DNA from: Torymus aiolomorphi
Taxonomy: Eukaryota; Arthropoda; Insecta; Hymenoptera; Torymidae
Direction of reading: 5' to 3'
Assembly: GCA_036365515.1 (NCBI GenBank)
Contig: CM070876.1
Span: 133,503,394-133,567,393, forward strand
Length of the DNA: 64,000 nt
In this document: positions 46,555-55,987 of the stretch, one piece after another
Position numbering within the stretch: position 1 is the first letter of the stretch
How the letters are laid out: each line of letters starts with the position of its first letter
The notes under the pieces: model-generated
Databases searched by the model: none
Told to the model about the DNA's origin: nothing
The model's input: only the letters and a program-made list of their open reading frames with translations
Program-made: the position numbers and the translations under genes

Positions 46555-47655
46555 TTGATTTTACTTTATGCAGAGGTTCCTGCTTGTTTACTGAATGAAG
46601 AAGATGTAGATTTTGAATATGAGAAACAGGCAGTGCAGTATTGGCAAAGTGGAAAAAGAAAGCTATTATCCTTGAAAATTGTAGAATCGAAGTATAGAAA
46701 AGTTACTTCCGATCGTCAATTGCGACGGTGGAAATTACAAATTGAAGCAGGGGGTACCAGAAAAACTATTCTATATGGAATAACAACTTATGTACTTCAA
46801 AAAGTTAAAGAAGCGATAGAATCAAAAATGACTCTGCATGATATTGATATAAAAAGATGGGCTCTCGTAAAGAAAGCAGAACTAAATATTCCGTGGTTTA
46901 AAGCTTCACATAGATGAATATAAATATTAAAAAAAAAACATCACATTGTTTCACGTAAAATAACAAAATTTATTACTGTTATCTACACAGAAGGCAATAG
47001 AAGTAGAACAACACAAAGAAAATTTCGTTAACGATGTAAAAAATCTCATTAAAGTACATGGTACTCAAAACGTTTACAATTCTGATCAGAGTGTGTTCAA
47101 TTTAGAGATACATAGTGGTCGCACTCTTTGTTATGAGGGAATTAAACATGTAGTAAAAATTGTTCAGGCGGTATCTTCTACAACACATAGTTACATTATT
47201 CAACCAACAGTATCAGCAGAGGGACAGCTTATGTCCCCGTTATTTATAGTTTTGAAAGAGGCTCATGCGCAATTTGGACCTAAAGTAATGAAAACTTTAT
47301 CCAAACCAGAAAATATATACGTAGAAGCATCAGCGTCCGGTAAATTATCCAAGGAACTATTTCAAATTTGGATTCAAAATGTATTTTTGATTCACAGTGG
47401 GCATTCACCTATACTGCTATTAGATTCATGGAGTGGACAATGTGAAAACGCTATAAAAGAAGCTTTACCGAAAGAATCAAATCTTATATTGAAAACGATA
47501 CCAAAAGGCATAACTGGTCAGATACAGCCTCTTGATGTATATGGTTTTCGACTATGGAAAAACTTTATAAGAAAATTATCAGACATAACACTTCTTATGA
47601 ATTATATGTGTATCTTGCATCTGATCGCCAATTGTCTACCAGGAACGGTTTCGTT
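46555..47655 (+). pseudogene. pogo-like transposase, broken and truncated
   Basis: The N-terminal HTH part (46,555-46,917) has 'EKQAVQYWQSGKRKLLSLKIVESKYRKV', then stop codons replace coding positions between 46,917 and 46,935 and a frameshift follows near 46,990. The DDE core continues with 'VYNSDQSVFNLEIHSGRTL' (first Asp), 'LLLDSWSGQ' (second) and 'GQIQPLDVYGFRLWK' (third), the D,D,D arrangement of pogo-like transposases of the Tc1/mariner superfamily. Coding similarity ends at about 47,650, where a retroelement tail with a hammerhead-like motif begins. Confidence 0.8.
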
Positions 47656-47685
47656 TAAATAAATGAACACCATTTATTCTTAAAC

Positions 47686-47721
47686 GACGCTTCGGACACT
47701 TTTTCCGTGTCCCTCTTCAGG
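47686..47721 (-). ncRNA. Hammerhead-ribozyme-like motif, copy 3
   Basis: The minus strand reads CTGAAGA-G-GGACAC-loop-GTGTCC-GAAGC-GTCG. Stem II is a perfect 6 bp, but the GAAAC box is GAAGC, so cleavage is doubtful. It directly follows the truncated pogo-like gene. Same arrangement as at 27,070 and 32,429. Confidence 0.42.
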
Positions 47722-48034
47722 TACTATATATTTAACAAAAATTCATTTACATAATAAATATATATATACAGTATGTTGAACATCAACGTAAAATTTACAC
47801 ATTTACAAAAAAACGTAGTTTTTACAATCTATTCCAGTTAAAAATTGTGAAATAAAAATAATTTATATTACATATTTATTATAAACTAATCACTTAATTA
47901 TTTATAAATCACAATTCGCAAACTCTAAACAAATTATGTATAAACAAGGTACACTTACATTAAGTCAGGATGTAATGATAACGGGAGACTGTCCGTTTCG
48001 TCAATGCGTTTTATTTGTGACAAATGGTCTATAT

Positions 48035-48420
48035 ATGGGAGCATTCAGCAGAAACGGGCCACCGAGCGCGCGCGGTGCCTTTTTTTGCGTAAAAGGCGCT
48101 CTGTTTAACTCGCTCATAATCGTATGCTGCGTTTTTGAAAAAAAAAAAAAACCAAGGACCTATATCGATATATTTTTTTCTGCTCTTTCCAATTGCGCCA
48201 TTGTTTTTATTGCGAAACGCGTTCTTCCGGACGAAAACTCGAGTTGAATATTGAAAGCCATTTTTCTCAAAGTATATCATGTTTTTTTTTTCAAAATAAA
48301 CTACACCATTGTAAAGTACAACTCATAAGCTTCAAAACCCTATCTTGGAGAAGTTGGAGAAATAAAGGGTTTAAAAGTAACAACATGAAAAAGACAGCGC
48401 CGAGGGTACGCGCGAGCCCC
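48035..48420 (-). repeat. Dispersed repeat R1, copy 4
   Basis: Inverted relative to 31,075-31,455. It starts with 'CAGCAGAAACGGGCCACCGAGCG' and includes 'GTTTAACTCGCTCATAATCGTATG', 'TTTCCAATTGCGCCATTGTTT' and 'GGAGAAATAAAGGGTTTAAAAGTAA'. No gene. It ends just left of the presumed Maverick end. Confidence 0.8.
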
Positions 48421-48486
48421 TCGCGCCCGTGCGTACGGCACGTTTAAGTGCACGCTCTATTCAATTCGCTAATAATCGTGTACCAA

Positions 48487-49236
48487 GTAGTAGTATACAT
48501 TCTACTATGGAGAGACGGTGAGTCATCGTGCCCTGCCCGGGCTATCTTATCTTTGTTTACATAAACAGTAATTAAGATATCTTAATAGCCTGTTGTTATG
48601 GTTTGTTTACATAAACAAGCAATAAAGAAGCAATTAAGATATCATAATAGGTGTAAATATAAGCAGAGAGGTCCCGTACGGGAATCGGTGACACATTTTC
48701 GTCTCTCTCCATAGTAGAATGGTGTTCTCGGGAGGCAGTGATGCTGCCCCTCTTATTATTGGTGTTCAACAATATAGTAATTAATGTGTCTTTATTGATT
48801 GTTTATATAAACAAGCAATTAAGATATCTTAATTACATGAACAAACATAAAAATGTTTTTACAAAACAATTAATAAAACACCGATTAAGATATTTAAATT
48901 AATGTTGCTAAACAATAGATAAGAGATTTTTCCGTATCGGGATCGATGACGTCGCGAGCCTACGCCATAGTAGAAAGTATACTGATTTATAAATTTAATT
49001 AATCAATATTCTTATTGTTTAAACATAATAAACAATAAAAACATCAATTAAGATAAATGAAATATGTGTGCGTGCGTGTATTTGTCCCGTATCGGGATCG
49101 ATGACGTCACGAGCCTACGCCATAGTAGAAAGTATACTGATTAATAATTTTAGTTAATCAATATTCTTATTGTCTAAACATAATAAACAATAAAAACATC
49201 AATTAAGATAAATGAAATATGTGTGCGTGTGTGTGT

Positions 49237-49306
<70 letters not shown>

Positions 49307-49310
49307 AGAT
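48487..49310. repeat. Presumed Maverick left terminal region with repeats
   Basis: It begins near 'AGTAGTAGTATACATTCTACTATGG', an AG start as in Polintons. 'ATTCTACTATGGAGAGACG' at 48,500 is inverted at 48,700-48,721. A ~165-base unit containing 'CCGTATCGGGATCGATGACGTC', 'CCATAGTAGAAAGTATACTG' and 'AACATCAATTAAGAT' occurs at about 48,930 and 49,085. (GT)n fills 49,217-49,302. AT-rich 'ATTAAGATATCTTAAT' palindromes recur. Which part is true TIR cannot be settled without the right end. Confidence 0.55.
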
Positions 49311-49392
49311 ATCGAATAGTATGTTTTTACGTGATATTATATTGTGGTCCTGAAAAGGACCGTTTTGATAAAAAATTAACAGTAAACGATTA

Positions 49393-49665
49393 TTAAAATC
49401 GTTTGTACGCTTGTTTCTCTGGAAACGAGAAGGTGTTCTTGGAGAAGCTATTGTGCGATGACGATTTTGATGATGACGACGATGATGGCTGTATAAGCGG
49501 CTGCTTCTTTTTATCGCCGGTGTAATTTTTCGTAGCGTTCTTGCTTTGCGGTGGCCCCATACTTCTTGCTTGTTTGACGTTCAATATGAAAATGGTACCT
49601 CCCGTTTCGCTCATCGCATTATAAATGAATATACTATACTTTGCATCATGTCGTGTAGAGACCAT
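49393..49665 (-). CDS. Small Maverick-associated ORF, unknown
   Basis: 90 codons with a serine run ('PSSSSSSKSSS') and basic C-terminus. The first half ('KYSIFIYNAM.ETGGTIFILNVK') could form beta strands. I recognise no family. It is the terminal-most gene-like frame of the element and may be a real short protein or chance. Confidence 0.3.
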   Translation of the reverse strand: MVSTRHDAKYSIFIYNAMSETGGTIFILNVKQARSMGPPQSKNATKNYTGDKKKQPLIQPSSSSSSKSSSHNSFSKNTFSFPEKQAYKRF

Positions 49666-49827
49666 GCGTAGGAACTGGTGACGCCAAAATGGAGTATGCA
49701 GAGTATATCTATGATATATGAATTTTATAAGAAAGGTTTGGTGGATAGAAGGTAAAGAATAAAAAAGATTGTTGGTTCTAATTAAAATTGAATATATATT
49801 GTTTAAGCCTTTGAATAATATTACAAA

Positions 49828-50811
49828 TTAATTTGCGAACATATAATCGTACATATCATGAGCCACGTTGGATAAGCCAAATGCATAAAATTCCATAAGA
49901 AAAATGTCGTACAAATCTTTATTCATATTACCGAATTCCATGTGCAACTTTGCTCTATTATTAATTTCATTTTTACGCAATGAACAATATTGTTTAAACG
50001 CAGCAGTGTCTTTCAAAATATTTTTCGCTTTTTCAGTGCTTTCTCTCTTTAACTCAACTTTTAAAAACTCAATTACGTTATCGATACCGCGATTTATAAA
50101 TCCGGCACTTTCTTCTAAACGTTTTAGCCACTCATCGACACATTCGCGCACTTCTCGTAGGCCGTTCAAAGTTGCCTGCTGCATGACGATCCCGGGTGGA
50201 CTTTCGTATTTTCTTTTCTTCTGTGGTGTCTCGTACTGTGAACAACTATCTGGAAACTGCGTCTCCTCGTCTATTGGTTGCCCTTCGGGAAAGTCTCCTC
50301 TGACGAGCTTCGGTGTCGGTACACTAGGTCTCTCGTCGATAAGGATGGACCTCACTCCGTACGCCGTTGTAAAATTGATGTCGTGGTTTGGAAGAAATAT
50401 TTTTGAAGGCTTACCGAAGTCTTTGTAGAAGGTGAATGAATCTAGCACATACCCCATCATCGCGTCCATTTGGTCGCTGATCAGTTCCCAACTGTTTTTT
50501 TCGAGAGTTACGTACTTTGCAGGAGACCCTGTACTACAGAGTTTCACCACAGCTCTATAAAATCCTGCGTGGTGTTCCAGTCCAACAACGACTCTTTTGG
50601 AATTTGATTTATTGATAGCGTAGGTTGTAGACAGGAAGAGAGTTGGCAGATCCATCTTTTTATTAACTCGCGATGTTACTGCTACTGCTGCTGCTGCTGC
50701 TGCTGCTGGTGGAGGTAGTGGTGGTGCAGCTGATGGCGGAGGTAGTGGTGATGGAGTTACTGCTACTGAAGCTGCTACTGAAGCTGCTGCTGATGCTTCG
50801 TTTTTGTCCAT
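49828..50811 (-). CDS. Unnamed Maverick protein with Ala/Pro-rich N-terminus
   Basis: 327 codons, uninterrupted. Residues 1-47 are Ala/Pro-rich low complexity (CTG/GCT repeats). Residues 52-160 form a mixed segment ('LPTLFLSTTYAINKSNSKRVVVGLEHHAGFY'), a basic patch 'QKKRKYESP' near residue 195 could be a nuclear localisation signal, and residues 210-327 look largely helical ('VDEWLKRLEESAGFINRGIDNVIEFLK'). Codon use and strand match the other Maverick genes. No homology to named proteins is recognised; a role in transcription or host interaction would be speculation. Confidence 0.65.
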   Translation of the reverse strand: MDKNEASAAASVAASVAVTPSPLPPPSAAPPLPPPAAAAAAAVAVTSRVNKKMDLPTLFLSTTYAINKSNSKRVVVGLEHHAGFYRAVVKLCSTGSPAKYVTLEKNSWELISDQMDAMMGYVLDSFTFYKDFGKPSKIFLPNHDINFTTAYGVRSILIDERPSVPTPKLVRGDFPEGQPIDEETQFPDSCSQYETPQKKRKYESPPGIVMQQATLNGLREVRECVDEWLKRLEESAGFINRGIDNVIEFLKVELKRESTEKAKNILKDTAAFKQYCSLRKNEINNRAKLHMEFGNMNKDLYDIFLMEFYAFGLSNVAHDMYDYMFAN

Positions 50812-51049
50812 TTTAAAGCAAGAGTATACTTAGAGATTGAACGGACACTGGGATATCCACGCGCGAGCGTACTCTCAAATGGAATGGATACTCGTGACTG
50901 AAGGCAAGCATGTCGGGCTCCAACTTTTACACGTATGTCCCCACTATGCTCTGTTTTCCCATTGGCCGATGAATCCGTTATGTACCATTCCCTCATCCAA
51001 TCAGTGAACGGAGTGATGCCGTTGTAATATATAGAATTCAACAAGATGA

Positions 51050-51790
51050 AAGCGATGAATGTAACATAACCTTACTACCCGTTTCGTATTCGCGATAAAA
51101 AAGTACGTTGGAATGACGTGAGCTTAGAGAGTAACGAATACGTGATAAAATAACGGTTTCCGAGAAAGAAATCGATGAATGTAACATAACCTCACTTTCC
51201 GTCTCGTATTCGCGATAAAAAAGTACGTTGGAATGACGTGAGCTTAGAGAGTAACGAATACGCGATAAAATAACGGTTTCCGAGAAAGAAATCGATGAAT
51301 GTAACACAACCTCACTTTCCGTTTCGTATTCACGATAAAAAAGTACGTTGGAATGACGTGAGCGTAGAGAGTAACGAATACGCGATAAAAATAACGGTTT
51401 CCGAGAAAGAAATCGATGAATGTAACATAACCTCACTTTCCGTTTCGTATTCGCGATAAAAAAGTACGTTGGGATGACGTGCGCTTAGAGAGTAACGAAT
51501 ATGCGATAAAAATAACGGTTTCCGAGAAAGAAATCGATGAATGTAACATAACCTCACTTTCTGTTTCGTATTCGCGATAAAAAAGTACGTTGGGATGACG
51601 TGCGCTTAGAGAGTAACGCGAATACGAGATCAAAATAATGGTTTCGGAGAAAGATTATGATGAAAGAAATCCTTGAATGTAACGTAACCTCACTTTCCGT
51701 TTTGTATTCGCGATAAAAAAGTACGTTGAAATGACGTGAGCTTAAACAGTAACGAATACGCGATAAAGATAACGACGAAATAAATTCTTA
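51050..51790. repeat. ~120-bp tandem array inside the Maverick (6-7 copies)
   Basis: Copies of 'ATCGATGAATGTAACATAACC' fall at about 51,051, 51,171, 51,291, 51,412, 51,533 and (diverged) 51,672, giving a 120-121-base period. Each unit holds 'CGTATTCGCGATAAAAAAGT' and, about 50 bases on, 'ACGAATACGCGATAAAATAA', so a TATCGCG half-site recurs twice per unit. It lies between two minus-strand genes. Open frames through it are repeat artefacts. Confidence 0.88.
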
Positions 51791-52078
51791 TATGTATAAA
51801 CCTAACCTTACTTTTGGCTTTGTATTACGCGATAAAAATTTCAGTTACAATCGCAGCCGATGTGAACGTATGATATGAAAATAAGCAAAATAGAGATACT
51901 GTTATAATATTAACGTGATAATTTCTTGAAAGCATGCAGGGGAATCAGGTAGGTAAGGATGTGAAAAAGAGTCTAACACTAAATGTAAATTTGTTACAAA
52001 TACAATTTTTATTTTACGAAGAACTTACAAAAGTATACATATTTTACTCTTACATCTATGATTACAAAAAGAAAAAAT

Positions 52079-52600
52079 TTATAATTTTGCGTTACATGTT
52101 TGATTACTCTGCCCAGTTCCCAATGAAGTGTCTCTTGGAAGAAAACGATTTCTGTAAGGATTCGCCTTTCTGGATCGCTTTTGTGAAATAACTTTATAAA
52201 ATTTAGTAGCTATGTTATCGTTTTTGTATGTATTGTATGAAAAGATGCGACAAAACGCGCGTAAAGAACTACCACTACACATATGATACAAAAACATAAT
52301 GCAATATTCACCGCACACTTTTGAATAAAAACTTTGTAATGGTTTCTTGTTCCACTGGAAACGCACGCAGTTTCTTCGTAGGCGATCAGGATGGAGTGCT
52401 GAGGTGGGAGCGATCCCGGAGCTGTCGAAATATACTCCGTATCCATTTTTGTCTATGTAAATGGCAACCCAATGCGATCCTGGTTTATTTGCTGTATCTA
52501 GAATGGTCACAATAGCCACAGGTGGACTTAAAATTTTTGGAATGTGATCAGCAGCATACACACCTATTGTATTCGCTCTTAGCGCACGTATCGCATGCAT
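52079..52600 (-). CDS. Adenain-like cysteine protease (Maverick PRO)
   Basis: 173 codons. Active-site blocks are 'GSHWVAIYID' (His), 'GVYFDSSG' (Asp) and 'VCGEYCIMFLYH' (Cys), in the order of Ulp1/adenain-type proteases. These mature capsid precursors inside the particle. The gene is uninterrupted. Its ATG at 52,598-52,600 overlaps the upstream gene's stop as TAATG. The N-terminus is slightly short for the family, and the C-terminal ~45 residues after 'YNTYKNDNIATKFY' are basic. Confidence 0.85.
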   Translation of the reverse strand: MHAIRALRANTIGVYAADHIPKILSPPVAIVTILDTANKPGSHWVAIYIDKNGYGVYFDSSGIAPTSALHPDRLRRNCVRFQWNKKPLQSFYSKVCGEYCIMFLYHMCSGSSLRAFCRIFSYNTYKNDNIATKFYKVISQKRSRKANPYRNRFLPRDTSLGTGQSNQTCNAKL

Positions 52601-53310
52601 TATTGATTCTCCCTGAATATATTTGTATTTACAGACTTTTCACTGGGAACGTTCTCAGTGAATACAATGTTGAAGTCGTCGTCGTCGTTGTCGTCGTCAT
52701 CGTCGTCGTCGTCGTTGTTTGCTTTTACCGCGTGTGTGCTACTGTCGTCGTCGGTTACATCTACTCCACCTGGTTCACCAAAGCGAAAAGACTTTCTGCT
52801 TTCGTTACGATACTTGCAAAGAGCAGCGTATAGCCATTTTCTTAATAGGTTTGCTTTGAAAAGTGCACAAAAGTCTTTCTTATTTTCTATATGTTTTTCG
52901 ATATGACTTGCACACACTAATGAATTCGGAAATAGTCCTTCTAATTTACTAAACGATGGCGACCTCCACTCTTCGAGGTTTATAACGCACCTTCCAAGCA
53001 CGTTCTCGAGATACCTTCGTTTTTGATCCCCTCGCACGTAGATATTTCCCCCCTTCTTCACAACTTTGTAGAGATGATGGCGCAATCGTCGTAATGATAC
53101 GTCACCTTCGAACCACTCTATTCCGTGTAAGTGAACTGTGCAATAGCTGTTTGTCGTCTTTATGTCTGGTGGCAAATGCAAAAAATTACAAGGTGGGCCT
53201 GCTATCCAATGACCGACTATGAGCTCTTGCAATGCGATCACAGCCACTTCCTTTGGCAAAAAATTTCTGTTAACGTCGCGAAAACCTTGTATGTCGACAA
53301 TGAAATCCAT
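52600..53310 (-). CDS. Conserved Maverick protein, possible exonuclease-like fold, acidic tail
   Basis: 236 codons, uninterrupted. The start 'MDFIVDIQGFRD...FLPKEVAVIALQ' followed by 'GHWIAGPPCNFLHLP' and 'HGIEWFEGDV' is a recurrent arrangement in arthropod Maverick-linked proteins. The 'DIQGF' strand and later acidic residues are reminiscent of a DEDD exonuclease fold, but this is inference. Residues 195-217 are an aspartate/asparagine run from an imperfect GTC/GTT repeat (52,675-52,720). The stop overlaps the protease start by one base (TAATG), which suggests coupled translation. Confidence 0.7.
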   Translation of the reverse strand: MDFIVDIQGFRDVNRNFLPKEVAVIALQELIVGHWIAGPPCNFLHLPPDIKTTNSYCTVHLHGIEWFEGDVSLRRLRHHLYKVVKKGGNIYVRGDQKRRYLENVLGRCVINLEEWRSPSFSKLEGLFPNSLVCASHIEKHIENKKDFCALFKANLLRKWLYAALCKYRNESRKSFRFGEPGGVDVTDDDSSTHAVKANNDDDDDDDDNDDDDFNIVFTENVPSEKSVNTNIFRENQ

Positions 53311-53448
53311 GATTTAAGAAGTGAGCGCGAGAGTGTATCGCTATGTAAAAGACCAAATGACAACTGATCCTCACGCGTAGGCGTTTCATTTCTGATATAC
53401 GCTTATCCCCACTACTCTTGTTTCTCCTTCTTCTTCTTCTTCTTATAT

Positions 53449-54778
53449 TTACGTGCTAAAATCCGATAGGATTTGCCTGCTCGAATCGATTTCCAGTACG
53501 TTATCGTATTCTGCGTAAATGATGCAATTTATGGTACTAGTGAGAGCGCCCTCGAATCGCACTTCCACGCGCACGCTACCCGACCGCACGAGGTTCCAGT
53601 GTGTAGCACAATGAGCTGATAAATTTGGTGTTAAGTCAAAAGCCGTCAGAAAATTTCCTCGCGCGTAATTGTGACGATTGATGCCGTTGCCTTCGTTGAG
53701 AAAATGTATACCTGTACCCGAGAATAGCGTATGGTAAGCATCTATGTAGAGACCGCTGTTGCCGGTAAAGCGAGGTTGTAACGGTTTGATTGGAATTTGC
53801 ACTCCGTCGACGTACAAATAAAGATAATTTATCGAAAAGTGTTGAAAATTGAACGGGTTGAATTTACGATTTCCATTAAATGCTTTGTTGTCGACGAAAC
53901 CTATAATTATTCTTTTAGATAGCTGCCCGAGGATGACGTTGTCGAGAGTGTCCCCGAGAATTCCAGTGTGAAGCGTGAAAGACTTAACTTCGACGTGTGT
54001 AATCGGATACTTGGCTGTAGCTTTAGCTAAGGCATTGGCGTGGCCAAGTAAAATACCGGGATTTATCTTTCCTCTGCGTATGATGAGACTGGCTTCTTTG
54101 ATTTTGACACGGAATTTACCATCATCCGACACATCCATCAAGCAAAATGCATCTTTGCTTCGTACGAGGCGTACTCTCATCTCCACTCCGTTGATAAGCA
54201 TTTTATCTTGATTAAATACGTCGCAATGCAAATGACCAATCATATCGACGGTTTTCCCTCCAAGTATGTAATGTTGACGATATAGGGCACTTTTGTTAGC
54301 GGTAGCATTTTCTACAGGAATATTCGGAGCAGCTTCAAAGTTGTCAAACGTATCATCGTACCAAAGTGCTGTAGTTAAATGCGATTCTTTAGCAGCCGGA
54401 GAATAATTCAACAACGATTCAATATAAGCTCTATAGGGGTAGGCGTTGTTGGGAGGTGAAACGAGCTTTTGATTAAAAAAAACGTCGACTTGATTAAATA
54501 GCGAATGAAGAAAATTGTTAACTGGCGCGACTTTGGCGTTTTCTGCTTCGCCTTCTATTGGTTCAACCGTTGCTTGAATATAAAGCATCGTGTGCGCAAG
54601 ATCTATGTAATGTTCACTACCACTCGGCACCACAAACTCTATGGGGGCATCTCCTTCGTCGCTGAGCGATGACACGGGCTGAGCGATGACTCTCTATGGA
54701 AGTTTGAGTCGCAGGTAGAGAAAAAATGTCTAACTCACTGGACATACATTCTGTCGAGTGTGAATGTAAGAACGCCAT
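53449..54778 (-). pseudogene. Maverick major capsid protein gene, frameshifted near its 5' end
   Basis: The bulk is a 408-codon open frame (53,449-54,675) with motifs of the double-jelly-roll capsid protein of Mavericks ('DAPIEFVVPSG', 'NNFLHSLFNQVDVFFN', 'AYIESLLNYS', 'SGLYIDAYHTLFSGTG', 'NYARGNFLTAFDLTP'). The likely native start is ATG 54,776-54,778 ('MAFLHSHSTECM'), in a frame offset by one base; the shift lies at about 54,662-54,695, where 'CTGAGCGATGAC' is duplicated. The 408-codon frame itself has no ATG at its head (it begins with GTG). The protein would form the hexons of an icosahedral shell. Confidence 0.85.
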
Positions 54779-54783
54779 TTTTT

Positions 54784-55296
54784 CTATTTCGGGCCGAAGA
54801 TGTCGTTAATATTTCTAAAAGTGGGCTTCTTCCTCTTCTTGTTGACTCTGCCACCTTTTCTTGTAGTTGCTCGTCCCTTCTTCTTCTTCTTCTTCTTCTT
54901 CTTCTCGGTGATGCGAACTAATCCGCTTGTTTTCCTCAACTGACGTTTTCGTCTGTGAGCAGGCGTCTTATAACCCGAGCCTTTCATCATCTCAGATATT
55001 TTTTCGGCTGCTTTTCTCTTCAAGTTTTTTCTAGATTCTTTGGCTCTGACCTTCACTGCTTCTTTGAAATTGACACCGTTATTCGCCACGTCATCGAAAA
55101 TATTTAACCCCGCTCGTATGGTTTCTTTTCCTACAGCTTTCGCTCCACTGGAGATGTAAGGCAGCATTTTTCGAAACAGACCGCCTAACCATGCTCCCAC
55201 TCCTCGGCCTCTTTGATAAATAGAGCCAGCGAAAACTCTCCTAACACCACCACCCCCGACTTGCTCGTCGTCGTAGCACTGAATGTAGTAACTCAT
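54784..55296 (-). CDS. Basic pX-like Maverick virion protein
   Basis: 170 codons, uninterrupted, starting ATG 55,294-55,296. It has a glycine-rich stretch 'VGGGGVRRVFAGSIYQRGRG', an amphipathic segment 'LGGLFRKMLPYISSGAKAVG', then 'GLNIFDDVANNG' and a very basic C-terminus with a 9-10 lysine run (54,877-54,906) and 'RKRKKP'. Similar Maverick/adintovirus proteins have been compared with adenovirus pX/core proteins. Probably binds DNA or disrupts membranes in the particle (inference). It ends 5 bases before the capsid gene's ATG. Confidence 0.7.
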   Translation of the reverse strand: MSYYIQCYDDEQVGGGGVRRVFAGSIYQRGRGVGAWLGGLFRKMLPYISSGAKAVGKETIRAGLNIFDDVANNGVNFKEAVKVRAKESRKNLKRKAAEKISEMMKGSGYKTPAHRRKRQLRKTSGLVRITEKKKKKKKKKGRATTRKGGRVNKKRKKPTFRNINDIFGPK

Positions 55297-55313
55297 ATTG
55301 GCTATAATTTTTT

Positions 55314-55987
55314 TTAGCGGTTGCGTTTGAAATGTAGCGTAACTATCAACGTACCATACTCGAATGGTATAGGATGGCCGTGCTCATCTCTTATATCTAT
55401 AACTATGGTTCGCAATTGTCCGTGTAAACGTACATTTGATCAGGGATAGCGCGAGACAATGAAGCAGGTCTAACACCCTCAATGACTCTGGTACCCTCGT
55501 TGACGGTCGTGAACATTCCTTTGGTCACGAAATTTTCAATACCAAAAATACGACAAATTTTATCATTGAATTCCGTCACGTGAAACTCTTCACAATGGCA
55601 TGTTCGCTTTATGGCGTAATATCCTAAGCGGCTTTTCATCGACTCCAGTACTTGATGTTGATATATGTCGTTCGATCTATTTATCTCGGCAGCTAGCTGT
55701 TCTATTGTTTTATAAATACCGTCGGAAAAGTGGCAAACGTCTTTGCGTACTACCTTACCGCTGTCGTAGGAACAAAACGAATAAGAAGCTTCAGTATTTT
55801 GTACGTGGATTATAGTACAAGGCACGTAAATTTCAGCTAGTCCTACAAGCCATTCACCGTGTAGCCTAATCTCACGCTGTAAATGCGTGGTGAACCAAGT
55901 TGTTGTATTATCGCTGAAATACATCATACTGCTGTTACTCGGTAACACCATGTAAAATTCATCTTGGTTCTCCATTTTTTTTTTCAT
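55314..55987 (-). pseudogene. Maverick penton-like minor capsid gene with internal deletion
   Basis: The N-terminal part (55,403-55,987) starts 'MENQDEFYMVLPSNSS' and contains 'HLQREIRLHGEWLVGLAEI' and 'VYTDNCEP', blocks of the single-jelly-roll penton protein. It stops at TAG 55,403. About 5 bases later another frame gives the family's C-terminal strand 'PIPFEYGTLIVTLHF' to a stop at 55,314-55,316. The intervening portion expected in the family is missing, so a deletion fused two distant parts out of frame. The protein would occupy capsid vertices. Confidence 0.8.

Noticed and set aside
48487..49310. CRISPR array suspected from regular direct repeats
   Set aside because: Units are ~165 bases, only two to three copies, without short repeat-unique spacer alternation, in a eukaryotic context.
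49904..50428. 174-codon plus-strand frame
   Set aside because: Antisense shadow of the unnamed Maverick gene at 49,828-50,811.
51038..51633. Frames of 66-132 codons with repeating 'SFSETVI' and 'YREYET'
   Set aside because: Translation of the 120-bp tandem array; the period is a multiple of three, so stops are simply absent.
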